The notes below the pieces were generated by a model. The model worked only from the letters and a program-made list of their open reading frames with translations. It had not been told where the DNA came from and did not search any database. Position numbers and translations under genes: made by a program. From contig NZ_JAIAZY010000006.1 in NCBI RefSeq assembly GCF_019459225.1, forward strand, positions 62,001 through 126,000: a stretch of 64,000 nt of DNA, in the 5' to 3' direction. Source of the DNA: Bacillus sp. IITD106 (GTDB lineage Bacteria > Bacillota > Bacilli > Bacillales > Bacillaceae_C). Below, in pieces: positions 48,540-56,274 of the stretch (positions within the stretch are counted from its first letter, which is position 1; every line of letters starts with the position of its first letter).

Positions 48540-48953
48540 TTAAGCCATTCCCATTGTTTTTTTTATTCGGAGGATATCTTTTTTATTGTGCCATGTGTCT
48601 TCTTTGAGGATATCGATGCTATCTCCCATGTCTTTCATTTGTTCTTTAATTTCTCCAAATTCTTTGGCATTCTGAAGCCTCAATTCGCTTAATTCAGCTT
48701 TAAGCATTTCTTGGCCATTTCGAAGCCCGCCTAATATTAATCCATGTTCTTTTAATGTTTCACTATGCATGTCCAATTTTTGGCTATGCTCATTTAGAAT
48801 TTGGCTATGCTCGTTTAATATCTGGCTATGCTCCTTTAAAATTTGGCCATGCTCGTTTAAAATTTGACTATGCTCTTTTAAAATTTGACCATGCTCTTTT
48901 AATGTATCTTTAATCTCATGAAGCATGCCCATAATTTCTTTGCCCATTTCCAT
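48540..48953 (-). CDS. Heptad-repeat coiled-coil protein
   Basis: 137 aa. Residues about 20-75 are eight near-identical heptads of the form EHSQILN/EHGQILK, encoded by a 21-bp DNA repeat; then come an acidic helix (LKAELSELRLQNAKEFGEIK) and a second short coil with a basic end (KKDILRIKKTMGMA). This predicts a long parallel coiled coil, and copy number of the heptad may vary between strains. Similar repeat proteins are common in bacilli without a known function. AAGGAGG lies 8 nt before the ATG. The gene sits between inverted copies of the dispersed repeat. Confidence 0.75.
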   Translation of the reverse strand: MEMGKEIMGMLHEIKDTLKEHGQILKEHSQILNEHGQILKEHSQILNEHSQILNEHSQKLDMHSETLKEHGLILGGLRNGQEMLKAELSELRLQNAKEFGEIKEQMKDMGDSIDILKEDTWHNKKDILRIKKTMGMA

Positions 48954-48994
48954 TCATATCGCCTCCTTTCTACATGGTTCTAGTATATCATGTT

Positions 48995-49037
48995 CCAAAA
49001 ATAAAGATAGGCTGCCAAGAAGATTCGGCAGCCTATC
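48995..49037 (-). terminator. Terminator of the polyamine operon
   Basis: GATAGGCTGCC pairs perfectly with GGCAGCCTATC (11 bp); on the minus strand TTTATTTTTGG follows. It lies beyond repeat copy 2, so the repeat would be in the 3' end of the pot transcript. Confidence 0.8.
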
Positions 49038-49309
49038 GAAAAGCGGAAGCGCCTTGCCCATCGACGTACAAACTTCAGGTCCTTCGACTGAGATAAAGGA
49101 AACACGGCGAGGTTGGAAAAGCGAAAGTCGCCCGGTTAGCCCCGACAAGCAAATGTTCTGAGTCAAAAAAAGTCTGTATTTTGACTTTTATTGACTCAGG
49201 TTATTTGACCTCGAGGGGCTGGCGACTGCAGCTAGACAAGACGAGCCGATGTTGACTTATCGTAGAAGGACAAGAAGTTTGCTAGTCGATAGGCGCTGGA
49301 GCTAGACAA
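49037..49309 (+). repeat. Dispersed repeat, copy 2, with a nested insertion
   Basis: Matches copy 1 (48082-48225, inverted) at both ends, but about 128 bp (roughly 49112-49240) are inserted in the middle. The insert begins AAAAGCGAAAGTCGCC and ends GGCGACTGCAGCTAGACAA, so its ends are partly complementary, and it has an inner TGAGTCAA/TTGACTCA pair; it looks like a second repeat nested in the first. Confidence 0.85.
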
Positions 49310-49319
49310 CTAAAAGTCA

Positions 49320-50393
49320 TTACTTTCGATGCATTTTGAATTCTAAAAATAGATCATTGTAGTGGGCGAGCATTTTCTTTCCTAAGTTATCGTATACTTC
49401 AAGTCGTTCCGTCAGTTCCGGCTCCGGATAAAAACGTTGGTCACTCGTCATTTCTTCCGGCATATACTCCAAAGCTTTTGCATTTGGCGTAGAGTAACCA
49501 ACATATTCAGCATTTTGGGCTGCATTTTCAGGATCAAGCATAAAATTGATAAATTTATGGGCACCCTCTATATTTTTTGCTGATTTTGGAATGACCATAT
49601 TATCGAACCATAAATTTGATCCTTCATCTGGTACGACATAATCCAAATCTTCATTTTCACTCAAGATATCCGCCGCTTCACCGGACCAAGTTACCCCAAT
49701 AGCTGCTTCTTCATTTGCCAACAGCAATTTAATTTCGTCTCCTATAATTGCTTTAATATTTGGAGTAAGTCCATCTAATTTTTGCTTTGCTTCCAAAAGA
49801 TGCTTTTCATTCGTGTCGTTTAATGAATAATGAAGACTATTAAGACCCATCCCGATTACTTCACGAGCGCCATCCACGAGGAAGATTTGATTTTTTAATT
49901 CAGGGTCCCATAAATCATTCCAACTAGTAATTTCTTTATCCCCTATCATTTTCTTATTATAAACAATGCCAAACGTACCCCAAAAATACGGAATGGAGTA
50001 TTGGTTGTCCGGGTCAAAAGAAAGATCCATAAAACGCTTATCAATATATTGTAAATTGGGTATTTTACTGTGATCAATTGGCAGCAATAACCCTTCATCT
50101 TTCATTTTGCTAATCGCATATTCTGAAGGAACTGTAATATCATAAGTAGTCCCTCCCTGTGAAATTTTCGTCATCATCGCTTCATTCGAATCAAAGGTTT
50201 GATAAATGACTTTCATGCCTGTTTCTTTTTCAAACTTTTTAATTAAATCGGGGTCGATGTAATCTCCCCAATTATAGACATTTAACGTATTTCCACTCGT
50301 AAATCCTTGAGACGAATTCATTTCGGAAGTCAAGTACATTAAACAAAAGGAAACGATAAAGATGAGAGAAAATAATCGCACTAATTTACTCAT
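49320..50393 (-). CDS. potD: Spermidine/putrescine-binding protein
   Basis: 357 aa, extracellular solute-binding protein of the PotABCD importer. An N-terminal hydrophobic signal (VRLFSLIFIVSFCLMYL) is followed by LNVYNWGDYIDPDLIKKFEK, the PotD hallmark, and by WNDLWDPELKNQIFLVDGAR and the polyamine-site NLWFDNMVIPKSAKN. The Cys in the signal (SFC) does not fit the lipobox well, so lipid anchoring is uncertain. Overlaps potC by 4 nt; last gene of the operon. Confidence 0.93.
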   Translation of the reverse strand: MSKLVRLFSLIFIVSFCLMYLTSEMNSSQGFTSGNTLNVYNWGDYIDPDLIKKFEKETGMKVIYQTFDSNEAMMTKISQGGTTYDITVPSEYAISKMKDEGLLLPIDHSKIPNLQYIDKRFMDLSFDPDNQYSIPYFWGTFGIVYNKKMIGDKEITSWNDLWDPELKNQIFLVDGAREVIGMGLNSLHYSLNDTNEKHLLEAKQKLDGLTPNIKAIIGDEIKLLLANEEAAIGVTWSGEAADILSENEDLDYVVPDEGSNLWFDNMVIPKSAKNIEGAHKFINFMLDPENAAQNAEYVGYSTPNAKALEYMPEEMTSDQRFYPEPELTERLEVYDNLGKKMLAHYNDLFLEFKMHRK

Positions 50394-51196
50394 GGTTTCC
50401 TCACCCCCGCCACTTGAGGTCTTGTGTTGCGCTGATTAACAAAATAATATCCAATGACAAGCACGATAGTCACTAGGAAGATAAGAGTCGATAACGCGTT
50501 AATCTCAAGCGATATACCCTGGCGTGCACGAGAGTAAATTTCAACAGACAAAGTAGAAAAACCATTTCCAGTTACAAAAAACGTAACGGCAAAATCATCA
50601 AGGGAATAGGTTAATGCCATAAAAAACCCTGCGAAAATACCCGGTGAAATATAAGGCAAAATAACTTTTGATAGTATATCCCAATTTGTCGCACCTAGAT
50701 CACGTGCTGCATCAATTAAGGAAGAGCGCATTTCCTGAAGCTTAGGCAATACCATAATGACAACAATCGGAACGCTGAATGCAATATGCGATAATAAAAC
50801 AGAAGTAAAGCCAAGCTTAATTCCAATGATGGTAAACATAATTAGGAATGATGCACCAATAATAACGTCAGGGCTAACGATTAAGACGTTGTTCAACGTT
50901 TGCAGCGTATTTTTATATCTAAGTCTTTTTACATACGTAATCGCAAGTGCTCCAACCACACCAAGAATAGTAGATATTGCTGCCGAAAGCAAAGCAATAA
51001 TTAGTGTATTCAAGGCAATGATGATTAGCCTTGTATCTTGGAAAACCTCCGAATACCATTCAAGTGTAAAACCTTCAAAATCACGCATTGTTCCGCCACT
51101 ATTAAACGAATAATACATTAAATAAAATATCGGGGCATACAAGATGAAAAAAACAATGATTAGGTATATACTCGCAAATTTGCTTTTCCTATTCAT
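50390..51196 (-). CDS. potC: Polyamine ABC transporter permease
   Basis: 268 aa, six membrane helices. The ABC permease EAA loop reads RSSLIDAARDLGATNWDILS. N-terminal ILYAPIFYLMYYSFNSG is typical of PotC. It pairs with PotB to form the channel for spermidine or putrescine. 4-nt overlaps with both neighbours. Confidence 0.93.
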   Translation of the reverse strand: MNRKSKFASIYLIIVFFILYAPIFYLMYYSFNSGGTMRDFEGFTLEWYSEVFQDTRLIIIALNTLIIALLSAAISTILGVVGALAITYVKRLRYKNTLQTLNNVLIVSPDVIIGASFLIMFTIIGIKLGFTSVLLSHIAFSVPIVVIMVLPKLQEMRSSLIDAARDLGATNWDILSKVILPYISPGIFAGFFMALTYSLDDFAVTFFVTGNGFSTLSVEIYSRARQGISLEINALSTLIFLVTIVLVIGYYFVNQRNTRPQVAGVRKP

Positions 51197-51999
51197 AGGA
51201 GGTCACCCCGTTTTCTATTGCCGGTTAAAATCATGATGATTGCCATTGCAATAATTAAGAATACGGCAATCGTCGCACCCATTCCCCAATCTTGTGTTAC
51301 AAGGAAATGTTGTTCAATCGCTGTACCGAGCGTAATAACACGGTTTCCGGATATTAGCCTTGTAATCATAAACAAGGAAAGAGCTGGAATAAAAACAGCC
51401 TGGCAACCAGATTTAACCCCGTCTAATGTGAGCGGGAAAATGACACGTCTAAATGTTGTCCACGTAGAAGCTCCGAGATCGCTTGCTGCATCGACTAATG
51501 ATGGATTCATTTTTTCAAGAGCATTGTAAATCGGAAGAATCATAAATGGTATGAAAATATAAACAGAAACAAAGATAAAACTAAAATCAGTAAATAATAT
51601 TTGTTTCGAGCCGATTCCGATTGCTTCTAAAAATATATTAGCAGGTCCGTATGCTCCGAAAATTCCAAGGAAGGCATACGCTTTTAATAGTAAATTGATC
51701 CAAGAAGGCAAAATGATCAATAAAAGCCAGAGCTGTCTATGCTTTGCTCTCGTAAGAAAATACGCAGTTGGATAGGCAATCAATAACGAGAAAGCTGTAA
51801 TTAAAAAGGCATACCAAAAAGAACTTAGTGTCATCCTTAAATAAACGGGCGTAAAGAACTTTTGATAGTTCGTTACTGTTAAGTTTCCCTCAATATCAAA
51901 AAATGAATAATAAACGACAAGTAATATAGGTGCTACTACGAATAATCCAATCCATAAAACATAAGGAATGAGATAAAAATTACGCATTTTATTTTGCAT
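51193..51999 (-). CDS. potB: Polyamine ABC transporter permease
   Basis: About 268 aa, six membrane helices, with the EAA loop [20 protein letters not shown]. The start is set at ATG 51999 ([18 protein letters not shown]), with GAGG 6 nt upstream; this overlaps the potA end by 11 nt. The frame stays open 29 codons further inside potA, which is not translated as PotB. Confidence 0.92.
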   Translation of the reverse strand: MQNKMRNFYLIPYVLWIGLFVVAPILLVVYYSFFDIEGNLTVTNYQKFFTPVYLRMTLSSFWYAFLITAFSLLIAYPTAYFLTRAKHRQLWLLLIILPSWINLLLKAYAFLGIFGAYGPANIFLEAIGIGSKQILFTDFSFIFVSVYIFIPFMILPIYNALEKMNPSLVDAASDLGASTWTTFRRVIFPLTLDGVKSGCQAVFIPALSLFMITRLISGNRVITLGTAIEQHFLVTQDWGMGATIAVFLIIAMAIIMILTGNRKRGDLL

Positions 52000-53092
52000 G
52001 GCTAACCTCATCATAAGCTTCCAAGCGTTTATCAAATTCTTCTTCCGTTTCTCCAAAACGCATGACATGAATAGCTTCCGGATCAAAACGAAGCCCTACT
52101 TCATCTCCAGCTTCTGCTTTCTTAGTGGAATGGACGAGCCACTCATTTCCTGCCTCATCATAGCAGCATATTTCGTAATGAACACCTCGGAACAACTGTG
52201 AATCTACTCTAACATGCAGATTATCTGTGTCTCTCGCCGTAATCTCCAAATCTTCTGGCCTGATGACAATTTCAACTGACTCATTTGGATTAAAGCCTTG
52301 GTCGACACATTCGTATTGTTTTCCATTAAATTCAACAAGGAAATCCTCGATCATTTTCCCAGGGATTATATTAGATTCACCGATGAAATCTGCGACAAAA
52401 CGGTTAATTGGTTCATCGTAAATATCGATAGGAGTTCCGCTTTGTTGAATTTTACCTTTATTGATGACAAAAATTTCATCAGACATCGCCAATGCTTCTT
52501 CCTGATCATGCGTGACAAAAATAAAAGTAATGCCTAGTCTTTGCTGCAATTCGCGCAGCTCGTATTGCATTTCAGTTCTTAGTTTTAAATCAAGTGCAGA
52601 AAGTGGCTCATCAAGCAATATTACTTCAGGCTCGTTCACAATGGCACGTGCAATTGCAACACGTTGACGTTGTCCTCCCGACATCTCATTGATTTCTCGA
52701 TTTTCATAGCCAGCCAAGTTAACGAACTTTAATGCCTCTTTAACCTTTTGCTCGATTTCTGTTTTTTTCTTTTTCTTAATTCGCAAGCCAAACGCCACAT
52801 TTTCAAAAACATTTAAATGGGGAAATAGCGCATAGTCTTGAAAGACAGTATTCACTTGGCGTTCATTGGCAGGAATTTTATTGACCTTTTTCCCATTAAA
52901 AAAAATTACACCTTTTGAAGGTTCAATAAATCCAGCAATCAAACGGAGAATCGTTGTTTTTCCGCAGCCAGAGGGACCAAGAAGGGTATAAAATTTACCA
53001 CGCTCAATTTCAAAGCTTACATCATCTAAAACTAATTCATCGTCATATTGTTTTGATACATTTTCAAAACGAATAATCGTATTTTCCATCAT
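51989..53092 (-). CDS. potA: Polyamine ABC transporter ATP-binding protein
   Basis: 367 aa. Walker [12 protein letters not shown], signature [17 protein letters not shown], Walker [13 protein letters not shown] and H-loop [13 protein letters not shown]; the C-terminal TOBE domain (about 250-360) is the regulatory part of MalK/PotA-type ATPases. Energises polyamine import by PotBC. It begins 39 nt after the regulator gene and starts the transporter genes of the operon. Confidence 0.94.
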   Translation of the reverse strand: MMENTIIRFENVSKQYDDELVLDDVSFEIERGKFYTLLGPSGCGKTTILRLIAGFIEPSKGVIFFNGKKVNKIPANERQVNTVFQDYALFPHLNVFENVAFGLRIKKKKKTEIEQKVKEALKFVNLAGYENREINEMSGGQRQRVAIARAIVNEPEVILLDEPLSALDLKLRTEMQYELRELQQRLGITFIFVTHDQEEALAMSDEIFVINKGKIQQSGTPIDIYDEPINRFVADFIGESNIIPGKMIEDFLVEFNGKQYECVDQGFNPNESVEIVIRPEDLEITARDTDNLHVRVDSQLFRGVHYEICCYDEAGNEWLVHSTKKAEAGDEVGLRFDPEAIHVMRFGETEEEFDKRLEAYDEVSHAK

Positions 53093-53131
53093 TGTTGTCC
53101 CTCCATTTATCGTAGTATGATTACGACAAGC

Positions 53132-53674
53132 TTATAAGTATGAATCGGTCGCAACTAATATCAGTTCCGAGATCCCATTGTATATATTGCTGATTTGATG
53201 TTGGTGGGATGCATGAAAATAAATGGATTCACCAGCTTTTGCATAATACGTATGTTTCCCTAATTGAATCATAATCTGACCTTTCAGTACGTATGCAAAG
53301 GTTTCCGACAGTGAAGGTTCGAATTGCTTAAATTCGCCATTTTCTTCTAACGTCAGCCAGATTGGTTCCATTTCCATTTCATTCGATTCGGGAACTAACC
53401 ATTTTATTTCATATCCCTTTTCATCATCTGTGTATTCAGTTTGATCTTCTTCCCTGTAGACTACTTTCTGTTCTCGCTCTTCTTCATCAAAAAATTGCTT
53501 TGGAGTACAGCCAAGCACCTCTAGTATATTAAAGAATGTATCGATTGAAGGAGAGCTTAAATCTCTTTCTAACTGTGAAATATACCCTTTACTTAAATCA
53601 GTCCGTTCCCCTAACTCCTCTTGCGTCAACCCTTTCTTCAATCGTAAATTCTTAATTTTGTTTCCGATTAGCAT
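53132..53674 (-). CDS. XRE-cupin regulator of polyamine uptake
   Basis: About 180 aa. N-terminal HTH_3 (LRLKKGLTQEELGERTDLSK then GYISQLERDLSSPSIDTFFN) and a C-terminal cupin (about 105-178, FAYVLKGQIMIQLGKHTYYA ... SIYFHASHQHQISN), the PuuR/YdcN layout. Such proteins repress polyamine genes and sense putrescine or a related ligand. Start is ATG 53674 with GAGG 8 nt upstream rather than TTG 53677. First gene of the operon with potABCD. Confidence 0.88.
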   Translation of the reverse strand: MLIGNKIKNLRLKKGLTQEELGERTDLSKGYISQLERDLSSPSIDTFFNILEVLGCTPKQFFDEEEREQKVVYREEDQTEYTDDEKGYEIKWLVPESNEMEMEPIWLTLEENGEFKQFEPSLSETFAYVLKGQIMIQLGKHTYYAKAGESIYFHASHQHQISNIYNGISELILVATDSYL

Positions 53675-53693
53675 CAATATGACCTCAATCGTG

Positions 53694-53758
53694 TTTAATA
53701 TTAGTAAACTACAAGTAAATAAAGTTTAGTAAAAATAAACTTTTAGTTTACTTTTAAC
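53694..53758 (-). promoter_or_regulatory. Cluster of GTTTA/TAAAC half-sites upstream of the pot operon
   Basis: At least five TTTAG/GTTTA-type motifs and their complements (GTTTAATATTAGTAAAC, AAAGTTTAGTAAA, TAGTTTACTTTT) fall within 65 bp just before the regulator start. This could be the operator of the XRE-cupin protein. No clean promoter hexamers were found. Confidence 0.4.
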
Positions 53759-53790
53759 CTCACATTATTATACCTAAATATGTAGATACT

Positions 53791-54720
53791 TCAATACTTT
53801 TTTCGTTTATTTTTAGAATTAACTGTTTCAATATTCAAGATAATATCTTCAGCTCTCAATAAGTTGAGGAAGCTTTCCATTGCTTTTGTTTGGAAGGGCG
53901 TTTTAACGATAAAGGAAAACTTACGATAGAATGGCAAACCTTCTATTTTCAATCTTTTCAAAGTGCCTAATTCTACTTCTTTCCTGATTGCCCATTTTGA
54001 AAGTAGACTAACTCCTAACCCTGCTTCTACTGACTCTTTAATGAGTTGGTTGCTTCCAAATTCCATTATTTTAGGAGCCATATCAAATAACTGAAATACA
54101 TGTTCTGTTGCTTCGCGTGTACCAGATCCATTTTCGCGAACAATCCAAGTTTCGTTCGCAAGGTCCGAACCTCTTAATTCTGTTTTATTGTCATTCGCCA
54201 AACGATGATTTGCTGAAACCACAATGTGCATTTCATCTTCTAAAAACGGCTCAACCTTCAATTTTGAATTTCTTAATCCTCCTTCAATGATCCCTATATC
54301 CAATTGATGCCCCGAGACAAGTTCCGCAATTTCTTTCGTGTTTCCGATTGTGATCGTTGGCTTTATAAGCGGATATTGTTCAAGTGTATGGGCTATGATA
54401 TGCGGTAAGACATATTCGCCAAATGTGTAGCTTGCCCCAATAGATAAGGGGCCGCTTGTTTTATTTGTGACATCATCCACTAATCGTTGCATTTTTGTAT
54501 AAAGTCCAATGATTTCTTTTGCATGATGATATACAATTTCACCCGCTTTATTTAAGCGGACATATTTATTGCTTCTTTCTAAGAGTTTTGTTCCCATTTC
54601 ACGCTCAAAAAGCTGTATGTATTGACTAACGGCAGGCTGAGTCATATGAAGCTCCTCTGCTGCACGAGAAAAACTTTCTTTTTCTGCAACTTTCAAGAAT
54701 ACTTCCAACTTCTGCTCCAT
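53791..54720 (-). CDS. LysR-family regulator (YeiE/CysL-like)
   Basis: 309 aa. N-terminal HTH (FLKVAEKESFSRAAEELHMT QPAVSQYIQLFE) and a C-terminal effector domain (about 90-295) with GPLSIGASYTFGEYVLPHII and ENGSGTREATEHVF, the CysL/YeiE/RbcR type. It is divergent from a YeiH-family gene across 113 bp, the standard arrangement of these two, so it probably activates that gene; the effector may be a sulfur compound. Confidence 0.88.
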   Translation of the reverse strand: MEQKLEVFLKVAEKESFSRAAEELHMTQPAVSQYIQLFEREMGTKLLERSNKYVRLNKAGEIVYHHAKEIIGLYTKMQRLVDDVTNKTSGPLSIGASYTFGEYVLPHIIAHTLEQYPLIKPTITIGNTKEIAELVSGHQLDIGIIEGGLRNSKLKVEPFLEDEMHIVVSANHRLANDNKTELRGSDLANETWIVRENGSGTREATEHVFQLFDMAPKIMEFGSNQLIKESVEAGLGVSLLSKWAIRKEVELGTLKRLKIEGLPFYRKFSFIVKTPFQTKAMESFLNLLRAEDIILNIETVNSKNKRKKY

Positions 54721-54735
54721 TATTTTCCCTCCACT

Positions 54736-54793
54736 ATAAGCATTTACTTATCATTACTATTATAATGATTTATTTTCCTTATATGTTAATAAG
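54736..54793. promoter_or_regulatory. Paired LysR-type dyads between lysR and yeiH
   Basis: ATAAG-CATTTA-CTTAT (54736-54751) and CTTAT-ATGTTA-ATAAG (54778-54793) are inverted repeats built from the same half-site in opposite order, both with 6-nt spacers. The second contains the T-N11-A frame of LysR sites. Confidence 0.5.
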
Positions 54794-54833
54794 TATTATT
54801 CTGTAATAGGACATGATTATTGGAGGTTAATTT

Positions 54834-55853
54834 ATGGAAAAACAACTAGAAAGGAAAAAGCCAAAATCGGCTAGCTTTTCAATGGCGGGTGGAATCGCCT
54901 TTACATTTTTGATTGCATTTCTAGGATTTTGGCTAGCGAAAGTTCCTGGATTTAATATGGTTGGTCAACTTGCCTGTGCGATTCTAATTGCCATAGTTTT
55001 TCGGCAATTTTTCGGTTACCCTGAAGCCATCCGCCCAGGAATTGCGTTTTCATCCAAAAGATTGTTACGAGCAGCCATTATTTTATATGGACTAAAATTG
55101 GATATAGCGGTCGTTCTTCAAGATGGCCTTGGTTTACTTGCAAAAGATGTAGGGGTTATTATTTTTGCAATATTAGCCACTGTTTGGATTGCCAAGCGAC
55201 TAAAAGCAAATCCAACGATTTCATTATTGCTTGGTGTTGGTACAGGGGTTTGTGGAGCAGCAGCCATTGCAGCGGTTGCACCCATTATTAAATCGAAAGA
55301 TGAAGATACTGCCATTAGTGTGGGAACCATAGCACTTGTTGGTACTGTTTTCGCAATCGCATATACACTTTTACGCCCCATCCTGCCTCTTACAGATGTG
55401 GAATTTGGTGTATGGTCAGGAATGAGTCTTCACGAAATCGCTCAAGTCATCCTTGCAGCTGATGTTGGTGGCGAAGATGCGTTGGCGATTGGTTTGCTTG
55501 CAAAATTGGGTCGTGTATTCCTCCTTATACCCCTTTGCTTTGTTTTTATGTATTGGATGAAAAGAAAGGCTGCAGGGGATAACACTGCGGCAAAAATTGA
55601 ATTCCCGTGGTTTTTAATCGGGTTCATTATTATAAGTGTGATCGGAAGCTATGTGTTAGGACATGCGATACCATATCCAGAAGGAGTAAAAAGCTTTGTT
55701 ACATCGGTCACAAGTTGGCTACTGACCGCTGCTATGGTAGGTCTTGGACTAAACGTTAGTCTTGGAGATTTAAAAACGAAAGCGTTAAAACCGCTGATTG
55801 CCATGGTGATTACGTCATTGGCATTATCTATTTTAGTGTTTTTTATTATTTGA
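54834..55853 (+). CDS. YeiH-family putative sulfate exporter
   Basis: 339 aa, about ten membrane helices. The family pattern is clear: AIRPGIAFSSKRLLRAAIIL YGLKLD, LLLGVGTGVCGAAAIAAVAP, FGVWSGMSLHEIAQVILAA and the end AAMVGLGLNVSLGDLKTK. Proposed as sulfate or sulfonate exporters; firm evidence is limited. TGGAGG lies 8-9 nt before the ATG. Monocistronic. Confidence 0.85.
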   Translation: MEKQLERKKPKSASFSMAGGIAFTFLIAFLGFWLAKVPGFNMVGQLACAILIAIVFRQFFGYPEAIRPGIAFSSKRLLRAAIILYGLKLDIAVVLQDGLGLLAKDVGVIIFAILATVWIAKRLKANPTISLLLGVGTGVCGAAAIAAVAPIIKSKDEDTAISVGTIALVGTVFAIAYTLLRPILPLTDVEFGVWSGMSLHEIAQVILAADVGGEDALAIGLLAKLGRVFLLIPLCFVFMYWMKRKAAGDNTAAKIEFPWFLIGFIIISVIGSYVLGHAIPYPEGVKSFVTSVTSWLLTAAMVGLGLNVSLGDLKTKALKPLIAMVITSLALSILVFFII

Positions 55854-55902
55854 ATAATGATTCACGCTATATAGAAGTGCCCAATTTTTAAAATTGACTC
55901 AT

Positions 55903-56059
55903 CATCGTAACCCCCAACTCCAAAAATTCGCGATTGGGGTCACGATGAACGTTCCATCCATGACCTTTAACCTTCAAAACAGGGTTCGAAGGGCACGTTG
56001 AACGCCTCATCGTGACCTCTAATCTTCAAAAAAGGGTTCAGAGGGCACGTTTAACACAT
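55903..56059. repeat. Three tandem copies of a 52-53 bp hairpin-forming unit
   Basis: Units begin near 55903, 55955 and 56008 with CATCGTGACC-like ends, share CTTCAAAA-AGGGTTC and GGGCACGTT-AAC, and each folds on itself (for example GTGACCTCT with AGAGGGCAC). The first unit is more diverged. No coding frame is supported. Confidence 0.75.
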
Positions 56060-56060
56060 T

Positions 56061-56210
56061 ATTATCGATCAATTTTTCCATGACTTTCGTCGAGAATAAG
56101 CATGGAATTATCGAACAAATTAGGTTTTCCATGAGTTTCATCGAGAATTAGCAAATAATTATCGACCAAATTAGTTTTCCTATGAGTTTCATAGGGAATT
56201 AACTAGGAAT
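56061..56210. repeat. Three tandem copies of a second unit of about 46-51 bp
   Basis: Starts near 56061, 56107 and 56158, each with ATTATCGA, then CCATGAGTTTC, TCGAGAATTAG. The third copy is altered (ATAGGGAATTAACTAGG). It follows directly on the first repeat array, so the 420-bp gap between yeiH and bmrD is almost wholly repeats plus a terminator. Confidence 0.7.
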
Positions 56211-56231
56211 TATGAAATGTAATATCTCGTA

Positions 56232-56269
56232 AAAAAAACGGCACCTCAAAAATTTGAAGTGCCGTTTTT
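56232..56269 (-). terminator. Bidirectional terminator between yeiH and bmrD
   Basis: AAAAACGGCACCTCAAA pairs with TTTGAAGTGCCGTTTTT (one mismatch). T-runs on both strands. Confidence 0.85.
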
Positions 56270-56274
56270 CTTTG

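Noticed and set aside
52000-52086. Longer potB frame inside potA
   Set aside because: No ribosome site and no family similarity; ATG 51999 has GAGG at proper distance.
55903-56210. CRISPR array
   Set aside because: Units are contiguous with no unique spacers, and two different unit types follow each other; no cas genes.
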